A DNA stretch of 64,000 nucleotides, taken from the NCBI GenBank assembly GCA_945907245.1, contig CAMDTB010000007.1, positions 1 through 64,000 on the forward strand. Direction: 5' to 3'. Each line of letters begins with the position of its first letter. Within the stretch, counting starts at the first letter, position 1. The DNA is from Rhizobium sp. Q54. Its GTDB lineage: Bacteria > Pseudomonadota > Alphaproteobacteria > SMXS01. A program made the position numbers and the translations under genes. Shown one piece after another: positions 7,143-15,320 of this stretch. The notes beneath the pieces are model-generated. The model was not told the origin of the DNA, ran no database searches, and worked only from the letters and a program-made list of their open reading frames with translations.

Positions 7143-8803
7143 GCGGTGCGCCGTTCAGGAACATCGCCGAACACGGGAACCTCTTCCGGCGCCGGCGGCG
7201 CGCGGCCCAGGATCATGTCGGCGGCCTTTTCCGCGATCATGATCGTCGGCGCGTTGGTGTTGCCGCCGATCAGCGTCGGCATGACCGACGCATCGACCAC
7301 CCGCAGACCGGTCAACCCCATCACCTTGAGCGTGTCATCCACCACGGCCAGAGGATCGCCGGGCAGACCCATGCGGCAGGTGCCGACCGGATGATAGATC
7401 GTCTCGGCAGCGCGGGTGATCCAGGCGTCGATCTGGTCGTCGTCCTGGACGTCGATGCCCGGATTGAGTTCCGGTCCGTGCAGGCCGTCGAGCGCAGGCT
7501 GGGCGATGACGTGGCGCAGCATGCGGATGCCGTCTCGCATGGACCGGCGGTCGTTGTCCGACGCCAGGTAGTTGCCCCGGATCGCCGGATCGTCGAACGG
7601 GTCGGCCGTACGCAGCCCGACGCTGCCCCGACTCTCCGGTCGCAGCTGGCAGACATGGACCGAGAAGCCGTCACGGTCCATGGGCACCCGGCCATGATCC
7701 TGCATCAGCGCCAGCACGCAGTGGAGTTGCAGATCGGGCAGGTCGAGGTCCGGCCGCGACTTTAGGAACGCGCCGGCCTCGAGGAAGTTCTGCCGCCCGG
7801 GCCCCTGCCCGCGCAGCAGGTAGTTGAGCCCTGTGGCCAGCTTGGCGAGCCCCCGGTTATGCGTGAACGCGGTGATCGGCCTGGGGCATTCCCACGCCAG
7901 GATGACGTCGAGGTGATCCTGCAGGTTCTGCCCGACACCCTTGAGCGCATGCACCGACTCGATGCCCGCCGCCGCCAGCGCCTCGGGGTCGCCGATACCG
8001 GACAGCTGCAGGATGTGGGGCGACTGCACCGCGCCGGCGCAGAGCAGCACCTCGGCGTTCGCGTGGACCATGCGGCGCCGCCGGTCCTTGCCCTGGGCGA
8101 ACTCGACGCCGGTCGCGCGGCCGCCGTCGACCAGGATGCGGGTGGTTCGCGCGTCGATTTCCGTGAACAGGTTCGGCCGCTTGCCCAGGATCGGGCGCAA
8201 ATATGCGGCCGACGCGCTCCAGCGCCGGCCATCGCGGATGTTGAGCTGGTACGGGCCGAAGCCTTCCTGCTGGTAGCCGTTGAAGTCAGCGGTCCGCCGG
8301 TGGCCGGCCTGCTCGCCCGCGGCGATGAACCCCTGGAAGATCGGGTTGGGTGTCGCGGCGCTGGAGATGTGCAGCGGGCCGTCGGCGCCATGATAGGCAT
8401 CACCGCCGCCTTCCAGCGCCTCGGAGCGCTTGAAATAGGGCAGCACCTCGGCATAGGACCAGCCGCGCAGCCCCAGCTGCCGCCAATGGTCGTAGTCCCG
8501 CGCATGACCGCGGATATAGATCATGCCGTTGATGGAGGACGAGCCGCCCCAACCCCTGCCGCGCGGCCACCATAACCGACGGTTGCCCAGGCACGGTTCA
8601 GGCTCGGTCCAGAAGCCCCAATTGTAGGGCCCTTTTGCCTTGATCAGCTGACCGGCGCCCGCCGGCATGCGCACCAGCAGCGAATCGTCCCGGCCGCCCG
8701 CCTCGAGCAGCAGCACCGTGGTTTTGCCGTCCTGCGTCAGCCGGTTGGCCAGCACGCAGCCGGCCGACCCCGCGCCGATGACGATGTAATCGTAGCGGTC
8801 CAT
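7139..8803 (-). CDS. GMC family oxidoreductase (choline/alcohol dehydrogenase type)
   Basis: A 554-residue FAD enzyme. The N-terminus carries the Rossmann motif GAGSAG within MDRYDYIVIGAGSAGCVLAN and LLLEAGG; the GMC signature region reads WWPRGRGWGGSSSINGMIY. Near the C-terminus YHPVGTCRMG supplies the catalytic His, followed by the conserved SVMPTLIGGNTNAPTIMIAE stretch. GMC enzymes oxidise alcohols to aldehydes or ketones. The ATG at 8803 follows GGAGG; a longer frame to 8893 lacks support. It overlaps the downstream flavin monooxygenase by four bases. A second GMC gene lies at 48507. Substrate unknown. Confidence 0.92.
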   Translation of the reverse strand: MDRYDYIVIGAGSAGCVLANRLTQDGKTTVLLLEAGGRDDSLLVRMPAGAGQLIKAKGPYNWGFWTEPEPCLGNRRLWWPRGRGWGGSSSINGMIYIRGHARDYDHWRQLGLRGWSYAEVLPYFKRSEALEGGGDAYHGADGPLHISSAATPNPIFQGFIAAGEQAGHRRTADFNGYQQEGFGPYQLNIRDGRRWSASAAYLRPILGKRPNLFTEIDARTTRILVDGGRATGVEFAQGKDRRRRMVHANAEVLLCAGAVQSPHILQLSGIGDPEALAAAGIESVHALKGVGQNLQDHLDVILAWECPRPITAFTHNRGLAKLATGLNYLLRGQGPGRQNFLEAGAFLKSRPDLDLPDLQLHCVLALMQDHGRVPMDRDGFSVHVCQLRPESRGSVGLRTADPFDDPAIRGNYLASDNDRRSMRDGIRMLRHVIAQPALDGLHGPELNPGIDVQDDDQIDAWITRAAETIYHPVGTCRMGLPGDPLAVVDDTLKVMGLTGLRVVDASVMPTLIGGNTNAPTIMIAEKAADMILGRAPPAPEEVPVFGDVPERRTA

Positions 8804-8908
8804 ACCAGGCGGCCTCCCCTCCGGTCGCCGGAGCAGCCTATGCCGCGCCCTCACCAATTGTCGAGCGCCCGCGGCATCGAAGAACCGACGCACTTGGTCG
8901 CAGGGCGG

Positions 8909-9196
8909 CTACTTGAATCGCGACGCCGCCGCCTTGACCGCCTCGCCCATGTCGTCCCACGCCTTTTCCATGCCGGCCCGCATCTCGGACCATGCGTCCT
9001 CGCTCGCCCGCCGGAGCAGATCCAGCTGGAGTTTCGCCTGCTCCGATCTGGCACGAAGCGCCTCGATCTGCGCCTGATACACGGCCTTAGCCTCGGCCTG
9101 GGCCTTGCGCGTCCGGCCTTCGAGCGCGTCGACTTCCGCATTCCATGCATCGAGTTGCGATTTCAGCTTCTCGACATACGCGTCTCTCGTACTCAT
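8909..9196 (-). CDS. Small coiled-coil protein (sll1863-like stress-response family)
   Basis: A 95-residue, highly helical protein with a long heptad-like segment (YVEKLKSQLDAWNAEVDALE through RARSEQAKLQLDLLRRASED) and the conserved tail GMEKAWDDMGEAVKAAASRF. It lacks a signal peptide and membrane segment. It resembles small cytoplasmic proteins annotated as sll1863-type stress proteins or apolipoprotein-like coiled coils; their role is poorly defined. The ATG at 9196 is preceded by CGGAGT. It lies between the catabolic cluster and the SWIM/MoxR operon, in line with both but separated by gaps of 105 and 197 bases. Confidence 0.75.
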   Translation of the reverse strand: MSTRDAYVEKLKSQLDAWNAEVDALEGRTRKAQAEAKAVYQAQIEALRARSEQAKLQLDLLRRASEDAWSEMRAGMEKAWDDMGEAVKAAASRFK

Positions 9197-9393
9197 CTGT
9201 CGATACTCCGGTTGAGTGGCTGCGCGGCAGGACGCTGCCATGCCTGCACCGGCACTCTTCTAGCCTGACGCCGGCGATCGCGGTGTGATCTGGATCAACG
9301 CCGCACCGTACGCCGGCTGGCGCTTGGAGCCTTACGCCGCCGGGCCGCCAGTGCGACACACCGATCACTGGAAGGTCGGGTGCGGCGGCCGTC

Positions 9394-10587
9394 TCACTTG
9401 CCGTCGGCCTGATAGGCACGGATGGTCTTGATGTCGTTATCGGCGGCCCAGGCGTCGATGTCCTCGCGGCGCAGCGCCGTCGCCATCAAGTCGGGAAACT
9501 GGTCCGGCGTGCAGGCAAACGCCGGAATTCCGAGCGCCGCGACCTTGGCGGTCAGCGACGGATCGTAGGATGGCCGGCCCGTATCGGTCAGCGCCAGGAG
9601 TACGATGACGTTGACGCCGGCCGCAACGAGCCGCGACAGCCTCTCCAGCAGTTCAGCGGCGTTGCCGCCTTCATACATGTCGGAGATCAGGATCAGATGG
9701 CTTTTCGCCGGCCGTTCGATCCGGTCGGCGCAGTAGGCGATGGCCTGGTTGATGTCCGTGCCACCGCCGAGCTGAATCCCAAACAGTACCTCGACCGGGT
9801 CGGCCAGTTCGTCGGTCAGGTCGAAGATCGCCGTATCGAAGCACACGAGACGGGTGGCGACCACTGGCAGCGATGCCATGACGGCGGCGAAGATCGAGGC
9901 ATAAACAACCGATGCGGCCATGGACCCCGACTGGTCGACGCAAAGCACCACCTCGTCGAGGTCGACCAGCCGTCGCTGATGGCGCATGAAACCCGTCAGG
10001 CGTTCGGGCACGATAGTGCGGTATTTCGGCTGGTAGTGACGCAGGTTGGCCTGGATGGTGCGCGGCCAGTCGATGTCGGCGAAGCGCGGGCGGCGGGTTC
10101 TCCGCGACCGGTCCAGCGCGCCGCGGATCGCCTCGGCGGTGCGGCGCTCCAGCCGCTCCATCAGCTGCGCGACCACCTTACCGATCACCATGCGCGCGGT
10201 TTCCTTGGTGGCAGCCGGCATTACCCCGCGCAGGCTGACCAGATCAGCGACCAGGTTGACGTCCGCTTCGACGGTGGCGAGCAACTCCGGTTCCAGCAGC
10301 ATCCGCCGAAGCCCCTTCCGCTCGAACGCATCGCGCTGGATGATCTGCACCACCGGTGACGGGAAGAACTCGCGGATGTCGCCCAGCCATTTCGCCACCT
10401 TCGGTGCCGAGCCGCCGAGGCCGCCCCGTCCCTTCTTCCTGCCGGCATTCTGATCGCCGGTGTCGCCGTAAAGCGCATCGAGCGCTGCCGACATGCGGCG
10501 GTCGTTTTCCGATAGCCTTTCGTCACCATCGTCATCGACGCCCAGCGCCAGCGCCCAGCGGCGTTCGCGTTCCGGATCGGTACTCAC
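9394..10587 (-). CDS. VWA domain protein (YehP-like), last gene of the MoxR operon
   Basis: A 397-residue protein from a GTG start preceded by GGGGAGG. The GTG overlaps the upstream TGA as GTGA, which fixes the start. Residues 60-205 are helical and basic. A von Willebrand A domain covers about 212-390 with a complete MIDAS motif: D218-Q-S-G-S222 (VDQSGSM), the Thr of GGGTD at 277 and an Asp at 251 (CFDTAI). VWA partners of MoxR ATPases usually act as metal-dependent adaptors that bring a substrate or cofactor step to the ATPase. Length and gene order match E. coli YehP. No signal peptide is seen, so it is probably cytoplasmic. Confidence 0.88.
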   Translation of the reverse strand: MSTDPERERRWALALGVDDDGDERLSENDRRMSAALDALYGDTGDQNAGRKKGRGGLGGSAPKVAKWLGDIREFFPSPVVQIIQRDAFERKGLRRMLLEPELLATVEADVNLVADLVSLRGVMPAATKETARMVIGKVVAQLMERLERRTAEAIRGALDRSRRTRRPRFADIDWPRTIQANLRHYQPKYRTIVPERLTGFMRHQRRLVDLDEVVLCVDQSGSMAASVVYASIFAAVMASLPVVATRLVCFDTAIFDLTDELADPVEVLFGIQLGGGTDINQAIAYCADRIERPAKSHLILISDMYEGGNAAELLERLSRLVAAGVNVIVLLALTDTGRPSYDPSLTAKVAALGIPAFACTPDQFPDLMATALRREDIDAWAADNDIKTIRAYQADGK

Positions 10588-12815
10588 CGGCGCCTCCCCG
10601 CTTCTAGAAGTGCCAGGAGCCTGGGGAACTGCGCCGACCACACGGCGTCCGCGTCGGGTACCAGCGAGAGACCACCTGACTCGGCCCGGCGACGGACGAA
10701 CAGCGCATCCATGAGACGTCTGCGCTCCGATCGGTCGAGAGCCGAGAACACCCGCCGGAACAGGGGCAGATGGGCGACGAAATCCGCCTCTTCCAACTGC
10801 AGCAGCCATGCATCCACGGCGGCGCGCAAGCCTTGGTCGTGAACCAGCCGGTTGCCCACCCCTTCGAAGAATCCCTCGAAGAAGCCGGCAGCGTCGGTCA
10901 CCTGTGTGCCCGGCGACAGCATCCGGGCCAGCAATGTCGCCGCCTCTTCGGCGTCCAGATGCTGCGCCTCATAGAGAAGTTGGGCCGTCGAGCCCGCCAC
11001 GAGCGTCGTGGTCTGCGAGTCCTCAAGGGTGTGGCGCAGGGCTCGATGCCAGCCATCGAGAACGTCGCCATCCATCTGGGCGAGCCGGATCGCGCCGTCT
11101 GCCTGCCGGATCTCGCCGGACAAGGTGACCGACGCCGCGGCGTCCAGATTGCGAGCGGCGTAAGGCAAGGCCAGCGCCGCCTGCACGACCATGCGCGGCA
11201 TGAGTTCGCCAAGCTTTTCCGCCGCGCCGGCCCGGGCCTCGCCGTAGCGCACCACATCGGCCATCGGCGGAAGCGCCCGCAACAGCGCGCCGCATTCGCT
11301 GGTCAGCGCCGCCTGATGGCTGAGCGCCTCGATACCGATGCTGGACGCCCTGGGCAAGTCGGCGACCATCGCGCTTCGCACCAGTCCAGCCAGCGCGTCC
11401 AGGCTCGGCTCCGCGCCCATCGCCTCGCTGATCCGCGTGGACGCCGCTTCCTCGATGGTCGAGCCATAGACAAGGTTCTCCACCAGCCGCACGGCGTATT
11501 CCGGCTCCCAGCAGATCACCCACTTTTCCCGAAACGTGCCTCTGCTGGCGCCGGCGTCCGTCAATCGGCCCCACGGGACATCGATTGCGTTCAACCGATG
11601 CAGCAACGTGGAACGGAGCAGCCCGCTCTCGCTGCGCAGGTCGACGGACAGCTCGCGCTCCAGCGCCTCCGGTTTGAGGCGTGTCGCGCGTTGCTGGCGC
11701 TGCAGGTCATCGAGCAGCGGCGCCAGCGGCATGGTTTCGGGAATTGCGCCGACTCGCGCGCCGATCAGCAGGTCGCTCGCGATCTGCTCCCACAAGATGC
11801 GCTCGCCGAAGCACAGGCAGGAGATCGACGCATCGCGCCATTCCTCGAATCCCGGCGCCGGCCGGCCGCGAAGTGCCGCGAGCGCGATGCCGAGACGATG
11901 CGTCTCGATCACCGAGGCGGTGGATACGAAGTGACCGTGATCGCGCATCAGCTGAGCGATGCGCGCGAGCCATATGCCGTCGCGCTCGGGTAGAGCGGCG
12001 GTGCGCCATAGATGCGTGCACCACGCCGGCGCGACGACACCGGCGCCGTAACCGCTCGACCGCGCGAGGCGAGCTTCCGTCCAAGGCGCCCAGGTCGCCT
12101 TGATCCTGGTCCTGGGCCGGCCTTTCAGCAGCCGCCGGTCCGCTGCCATCGTGTGCGTCTCGGTCAGCGCGGGCACGTGCCACGCACCGCAAACCACCGC
12201 GACCTGACCGTCGAACTCATTCACGGCGCGGGCGATTTCGAGCCGCATATGGGCCTCGCGCGCGGCTTCGTCGCGGTTTGGCTGCCCCGCTTCGGAGCGT
12301 AGCGCCGCCATAGCGTCGGCGACCGCTGCGAAGACCGGTCCGGGCGACGGATTCTCCTCGATGACGTCGCGCCACCAGGATTCGCCATCGTCATAGCCGG
12401 CAGCGCGCGCCAGCACGCCGATCGGATCGTGGATGAGCGGATCGGCATCGCCATCCGGGCCTTCCACAGGCGTATCGACATCCGGCCGTTCCGGGGCGAG
12501 CCGGTCCTGGGCCGGCAGGTCGATGAACCGCAAGGCCGCGCCATGCCGCACCGCCCAGAGCGCCGCCTGGTACTCGGGAGAGTATTCCTCGAACGGAAGG
12601 AACAACGCGTTGGCCGGATCGTCCTCGGCATAGGCAAGCAGCGCGACCGGCGTCACCATGGCCGGATCGGCCAGCAACGGCAGCATATCCGACAGGTCGG
12701 AGGGGCCCTCGATCAGCACGGCGGTGGGCGACAAGGAGTCCAGCACCTCGACGAGCCGGCGCGCGGAGCCCGGCCCGTGATGGCGAATGCCGAAAATGGA
12801 GACCGTGCCCGTCAC
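10584..12815 (-). CDS. DUF5682 family protein (YehM-like)
   Basis: A 743-residue protein starting MTGTVSIFGIRHHGPGSARR, the hallmark opening of DUF5682. The N-terminal third has features reminiscent of TraB/ChaN/TIKI-type domains: GIRHHGPGSA at 9-18, AVLIEGPSD at 32-40, RFIDLP near 96-101 and VVCGAWHVPAL at 207-217. These conserved His and Glu residues could form an active site; that is my inference. The rest is a long helical region. It overlaps the VWA gene by four bases and follows the MoxR gene by seven. Length and position match E. coli YehM (about 760 residues). Function is not established. Confidence 0.85.
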   Translation of the reverse strand: MTGTVSIFGIRHHGPGSARRLVEVLDSLSPTAVLIEGPSDLSDMLPLLADPAMVTPVALLAYAEDDPANALFLPFEEYSPEYQAALWAVRHGAALRFIDLPAQDRLAPERPDVDTPVEGPDGDADPLIHDPIGVLARAAGYDDGESWWRDVIEENPSPGPVFAAVADAMAALRSEAGQPNRDEAAREAHMRLEIARAVNEFDGQVAVVCGAWHVPALTETHTMAADRRLLKGRPRTRIKATWAPWTEARLARSSGYGAGVVAPAWCTHLWRTAALPERDGIWLARIAQLMRDHGHFVSTASVIETHRLGIALAALRGRPAPGFEEWRDASISCLCFGERILWEQIASDLLIGARVGAIPETMPLAPLLDDLQRQQRATRLKPEALERELSVDLRSESGLLRSTLLHRLNAIDVPWGRLTDAGASRGTFREKWVICWEPEYAVRLVENLVYGSTIEEAASTRISEAMGAEPSLDALAGLVRSAMVADLPRASSIGIEALSHQAALTSECGALLRALPPMADVVRYGEARAGAAEKLGELMPRMVVQAALALPYAARNLDAAASVTLSGEIRQADGAIRLAQMDGDVLDGWHRALRHTLEDSQTTTLVAGSTAQLLYEAQHLDAEEAATLLARMLSPGTQVTDAAGFFEGFFEGVGNRLVHDQGLRAAVDAWLLQLEEADFVAHLPLFRRVFSALDRSERRRLMDALFVRRRAESGGLSLVPDADAVWSAQFPRLLALLEAGRRR

Positions 12816-12822
12816 CAGCGCC

Positions 12823-13899
12823 TCAGATCTGGTCGATCAGCGACTTGTAATACCGCTCGTAGCCGGCGCGCTTCTTCAGCACCGTCTCGAGATATTCGCC
12901 CAGGACGATCTTGTCCTGCACCGGGTCCTTGACCACCGCGCCGATCATGTTGCTGGCCAGGCTGTCGGGGGTCAGATCGCCTTTGTTGAAGAACGTCGCA
13001 TGACTGATCCCGCCGACCATTACCGCGATGGCCTCGGCGGTCGACAGGCCGCCCGAAGGCGTCTTCAGCGCCACCTTGCCATCCTCGGTCGAGCCCGCTC
13101 TCAGTTCGCGGAAGATGGCGACAACGCGAGCCACTTCCTCGGCCACGTTCCTGGGCAGCGGAAGGTCGAGGTTCTGGGCCATTTCGCCGACCCGCTTGAC
13201 GACGATGGCGACTTCTTCCCTGGGATCGCTTGGCAACGGCAGCACGACCACGTTGAACCGGCGCTTCAGCGCCGACGACAGTTCGTTGACGCCCTTGTCC
13301 CGGTTGTTGGCGGTAGCGATGATGTTGAAGCCGCGCGCCGCGAACACCAGCTGGTTGAGTTCCGGGATCGGCATCATCATTTCCGACAGCACGGTAATCA
13401 GCGTGTCCTGGACGTCGCTGCCCATGCGCGTCAGTTCCTCGAGGCGGCAGAGCCTGCCGGTTTCCATCGCCCGCATCAGCGGCGTAGCGACCAGCGCTTC
13501 GCGGCTGGGGCCATTGGCCAGCAGCTGCGCGTAGTTCCAGCCATACCGGATCTGATTCTCGTCGGTGCCGGCCGTGCATTGCACTACCAGTGTCGAATCC
13601 CCCGAAATCGCCGCCGACAGGTGCTCAGATACCCAGGATTTCGCCGTGCCGGGCACACCCAGCAGCAGCAGCGCCCGGTCCGTCGCCAGAGTCGAAACGG
13701 CGGTTTCGATCAGCCGGCGGTCGCCCACATATTTCGGGCTGATCGCGGTGCCGTCCGCCGCCTTGCCACCCATCAGGTAGGTCACCACCGCGCGAGGCGT
13801 CATGGCCCAGCCGGGCGGCTTGCCGCCACCTTCCTTGCCGAGGGCCGCGAGTTCCGCGCCGTAGCGTTCCTCCGCGGGCAGCCTGAGTTTCTCGCTCAT
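12823..13899 (-). CDS. MoxR-type AAA+ ATPase (YehL-like)
   Basis: A 358-residue AAA+ protein. Walker A is GVPGTAKS at 81-88. The Walker B region reads LCRLEELTRMG (150-160), with Glu where the usual DE Asp stands. Sensor-1 is the Asn pair in IIATANNRD (193-200), and an arginine finger is likely in LKRRFN (210-215). MoxR ATPases are chaperone-like machines that work with VWA proteins in complex maturation. This sequence fits the YehL branch, which is encoded with DUF5682, VWA and SWIM genes. It overlaps the upstream DUF5691 gene by four bases. GCCACC precedes the ATG and no strong ribosome site is visible, consistent with coupling. Confidence 0.9.
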   Translation of the reverse strand: MSEKLRLPAEERYGAELAALGKEGGGKPPGWAMTPRAVVTYLMGGKAADGTAISPKYVGDRRLIETAVSTLATDRALLLLGVPGTAKSWVSEHLSAAISGDSTLVVQCTAGTDENQIRYGWNYAQLLANGPSREALVATPLMRAMETGRLCRLEELTRMGSDVQDTLITVLSEMMMPIPELNQLVFAARGFNIIATANNRDKGVNELSSALKRRFNVVVLPLPSDPREEVAIVVKRVGEMAQNLDLPLPRNVAEEVARVVAIFRELRAGSTEDGKVALKTPSGGLSTAEAIAVMVGGISHATFFNKGDLTPDSLASNMIGAVVKDPVQDKIVLGEYLETVLKKRAGYERYYKSLIDQI

Positions 13900-15320
13900 T
13901 CGGTGGCTCCATTTTCTTTCAGTGCAGCGTTGAGGCGCAGCATGTCCAGGCGGGCATCCGCGCTGACGATGCCTGCAGCGGCGAGACGGTCCAGGGCCAC
14001 CCGCGCGCCGTCGCGGGAAACCAGCATCCCCAGGGCGTACAGCTCCTGGTTCAAGGTCATGTTCGCGGTGGTGTTGGATTGCGCATCCGCCAGCGCCTTG
14101 AGCAGACTTCGCCCGGCCCTCGTGTCCAGTGCACCGTCGAGGCCCAGACCGGCCCCAAGGTCCAGCGCGATCGCGAAACTGCCCCCGTCGGCCTCCAGCG
14201 CGCGGCGCATCACCGCATGCTTCTGCCTCATGGTCATACGCCCGGCGAGCGAGATAAACAGCGGAACAGTGATTGTCCTCTGGGCCGAGAGCCGGTCGAG
14301 GCAGAGTGCGACGACCTCGTCGGGCGCCGAGCGGGCGGCCATCGCCATCAGGAGGCCGTCTGCCTCTTGGTCGTCGCCCAGCGGCCAGCTCGCAACCAAC
14401 TCCTGTGGGGTCATCTGTAAGGCAGCCGCGAAGGCCGCGAGATCAATCTCGCCGAACAGCGTGGCGCGTCTGGACCGCTGTGCCGGCGTCTTGACCTGAC
14501 GGGCCGCGGCGGTCCGGGTCCGCCGCAGGAACCCTGACGTCCGCACCTCGAAGAATTCGGCCAGCTCGGTGATATCTGCGGCCGCTCCCACGCCGCCATG
14601 GCCGAGGCGGGAGAGGTAGGCCGACGCCATAGCCTTGATGCGCGGCGACCGGTCCGCAAGCAGGCTCTCCAGATAGGGCCGGTCGCGATCCGACAGGCCG
14701 GCCGCCAGCAAGTCGATCAGCTTGAGCCGTATTTCCGCACTCTCCCCGCTGGCTCTGGCGGCGAGCAACTCGACGGCGCGGCCCGGATTCCGCTGGCGCA
14801 GGGCAGCGAACGCGATGCGCCGCGCCGTGGGAAAGTAATCGTCCCAGCTTTCCTCGGAGAGCTCGTCTGCCGGCGGCGCCAGGCGCGTCCGCTCCGAGGC
14901 CGCTCGGTCCCACCAGTCGCGCCAGGGGGCATAGGCGTCGGGCAGAATGTCGTCGCCACGCGATGGCAGCCAGTCCTCGGGGTGAATCACCACGCCCCGC
15001 GCTGCCAGGAAGAACAGCAGCCTGGCATCCCGGTATTGCTCCATCAGCCGGCGCGCGGTGCCGCGCTGCCGCTGCGGCAGGGTTGGAAGACCCAGAGGCG
15101 GCAGATCGGGCAGCGCCCGGAGCGTCTCCGGTGTACTGGCGCGCACCGTGACATCCAGGAACTGCGCAGCCAGCACCAGCAGCCGCAGTTCCGCCTCGTC
15201 GTCGTCGACCCCCTCGAGCGCAGGGCGCCAGTCGCCGGGCGCCGTGCCGGCGGCCCGCCCGCCGACAGTCCACCGGATCGCGACCGGCTCGAGCATCTTG
15301 AGGATCGCGTCAGCCGTCAC
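13896..15320 (-). CDS. DUF5691 family helical-repeat protein
   Basis: A 474-residue protein, starting at a GTG (15320) that follows GGGGGAGG and overlaps the end of the SWIM gene by 11 bases. A longer open frame exists upstream to 15596, but that part is Arg/Pro/Cys-rich and antisense-like in composition, so it is rejected. The sequence is rich in short amphipathic helices with HEAT-like character, for example LIDLLAAGLSDRDRPYLESL and RSPRIKAMASAYLSRLG. There are no recognisable catalytic motifs. It sits between SWIM and MoxR genes, where DUF5691 genes are typically found; a scaffold or substrate-binding role is plausible but unproven. Confidence 0.8.
   Translation of the reverse strand: MTADAILKMLEPVAIRWTVGGRAAGTAPGDWRPALEGVDDDEAELRLLVLAAQFLDVTVRASTPETLRALPDLPPLGLPTLPQRQRGTARRLMEQYRDARLLFFLAARGVVIHPEDWLPSRGDDILPDAYAPWRDWWDRAASERTRLAPPADELSEESWDDYFPTARRIAFAALRQRNPGRAVELLAARASGESAEIRLKLIDLLAAGLSDRDRPYLESLLADRSPRIKAMASAYLSRLGHGGVGAAADITELAEFFEVRTSGFLRRTRTAAARQVKTPAQRSRRATLFGEIDLAAFAAALQMTPQELVASWPLGDDQEADGLLMAMAARSAPDEVVALCLDRLSAQRTITVPLFISLAGRMTMRQKHAVMRRALEADGGSFAIALDLGAGLGLDGALDTRAGRSLLKALADAQSNTTANMTLNQELYALGMLVSRDGARVALDRLAAAGIVSADARLDMLRLNAALKENGATE

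Noticed and set aside
10588-10809. N-terminal extension of the VWA protein
   Set aside because: Overlaps the end of DUF5682 and has shadow-like composition; the GTG at 10587 has a ribosome site and a GTGA overlap.
10770-11993. Plus-strand open frame inside the DUF5682 gene
   Set aside because: Antisense to a gene with clear family motifs; GC-rich sequence leaves long antisense frames by chance.
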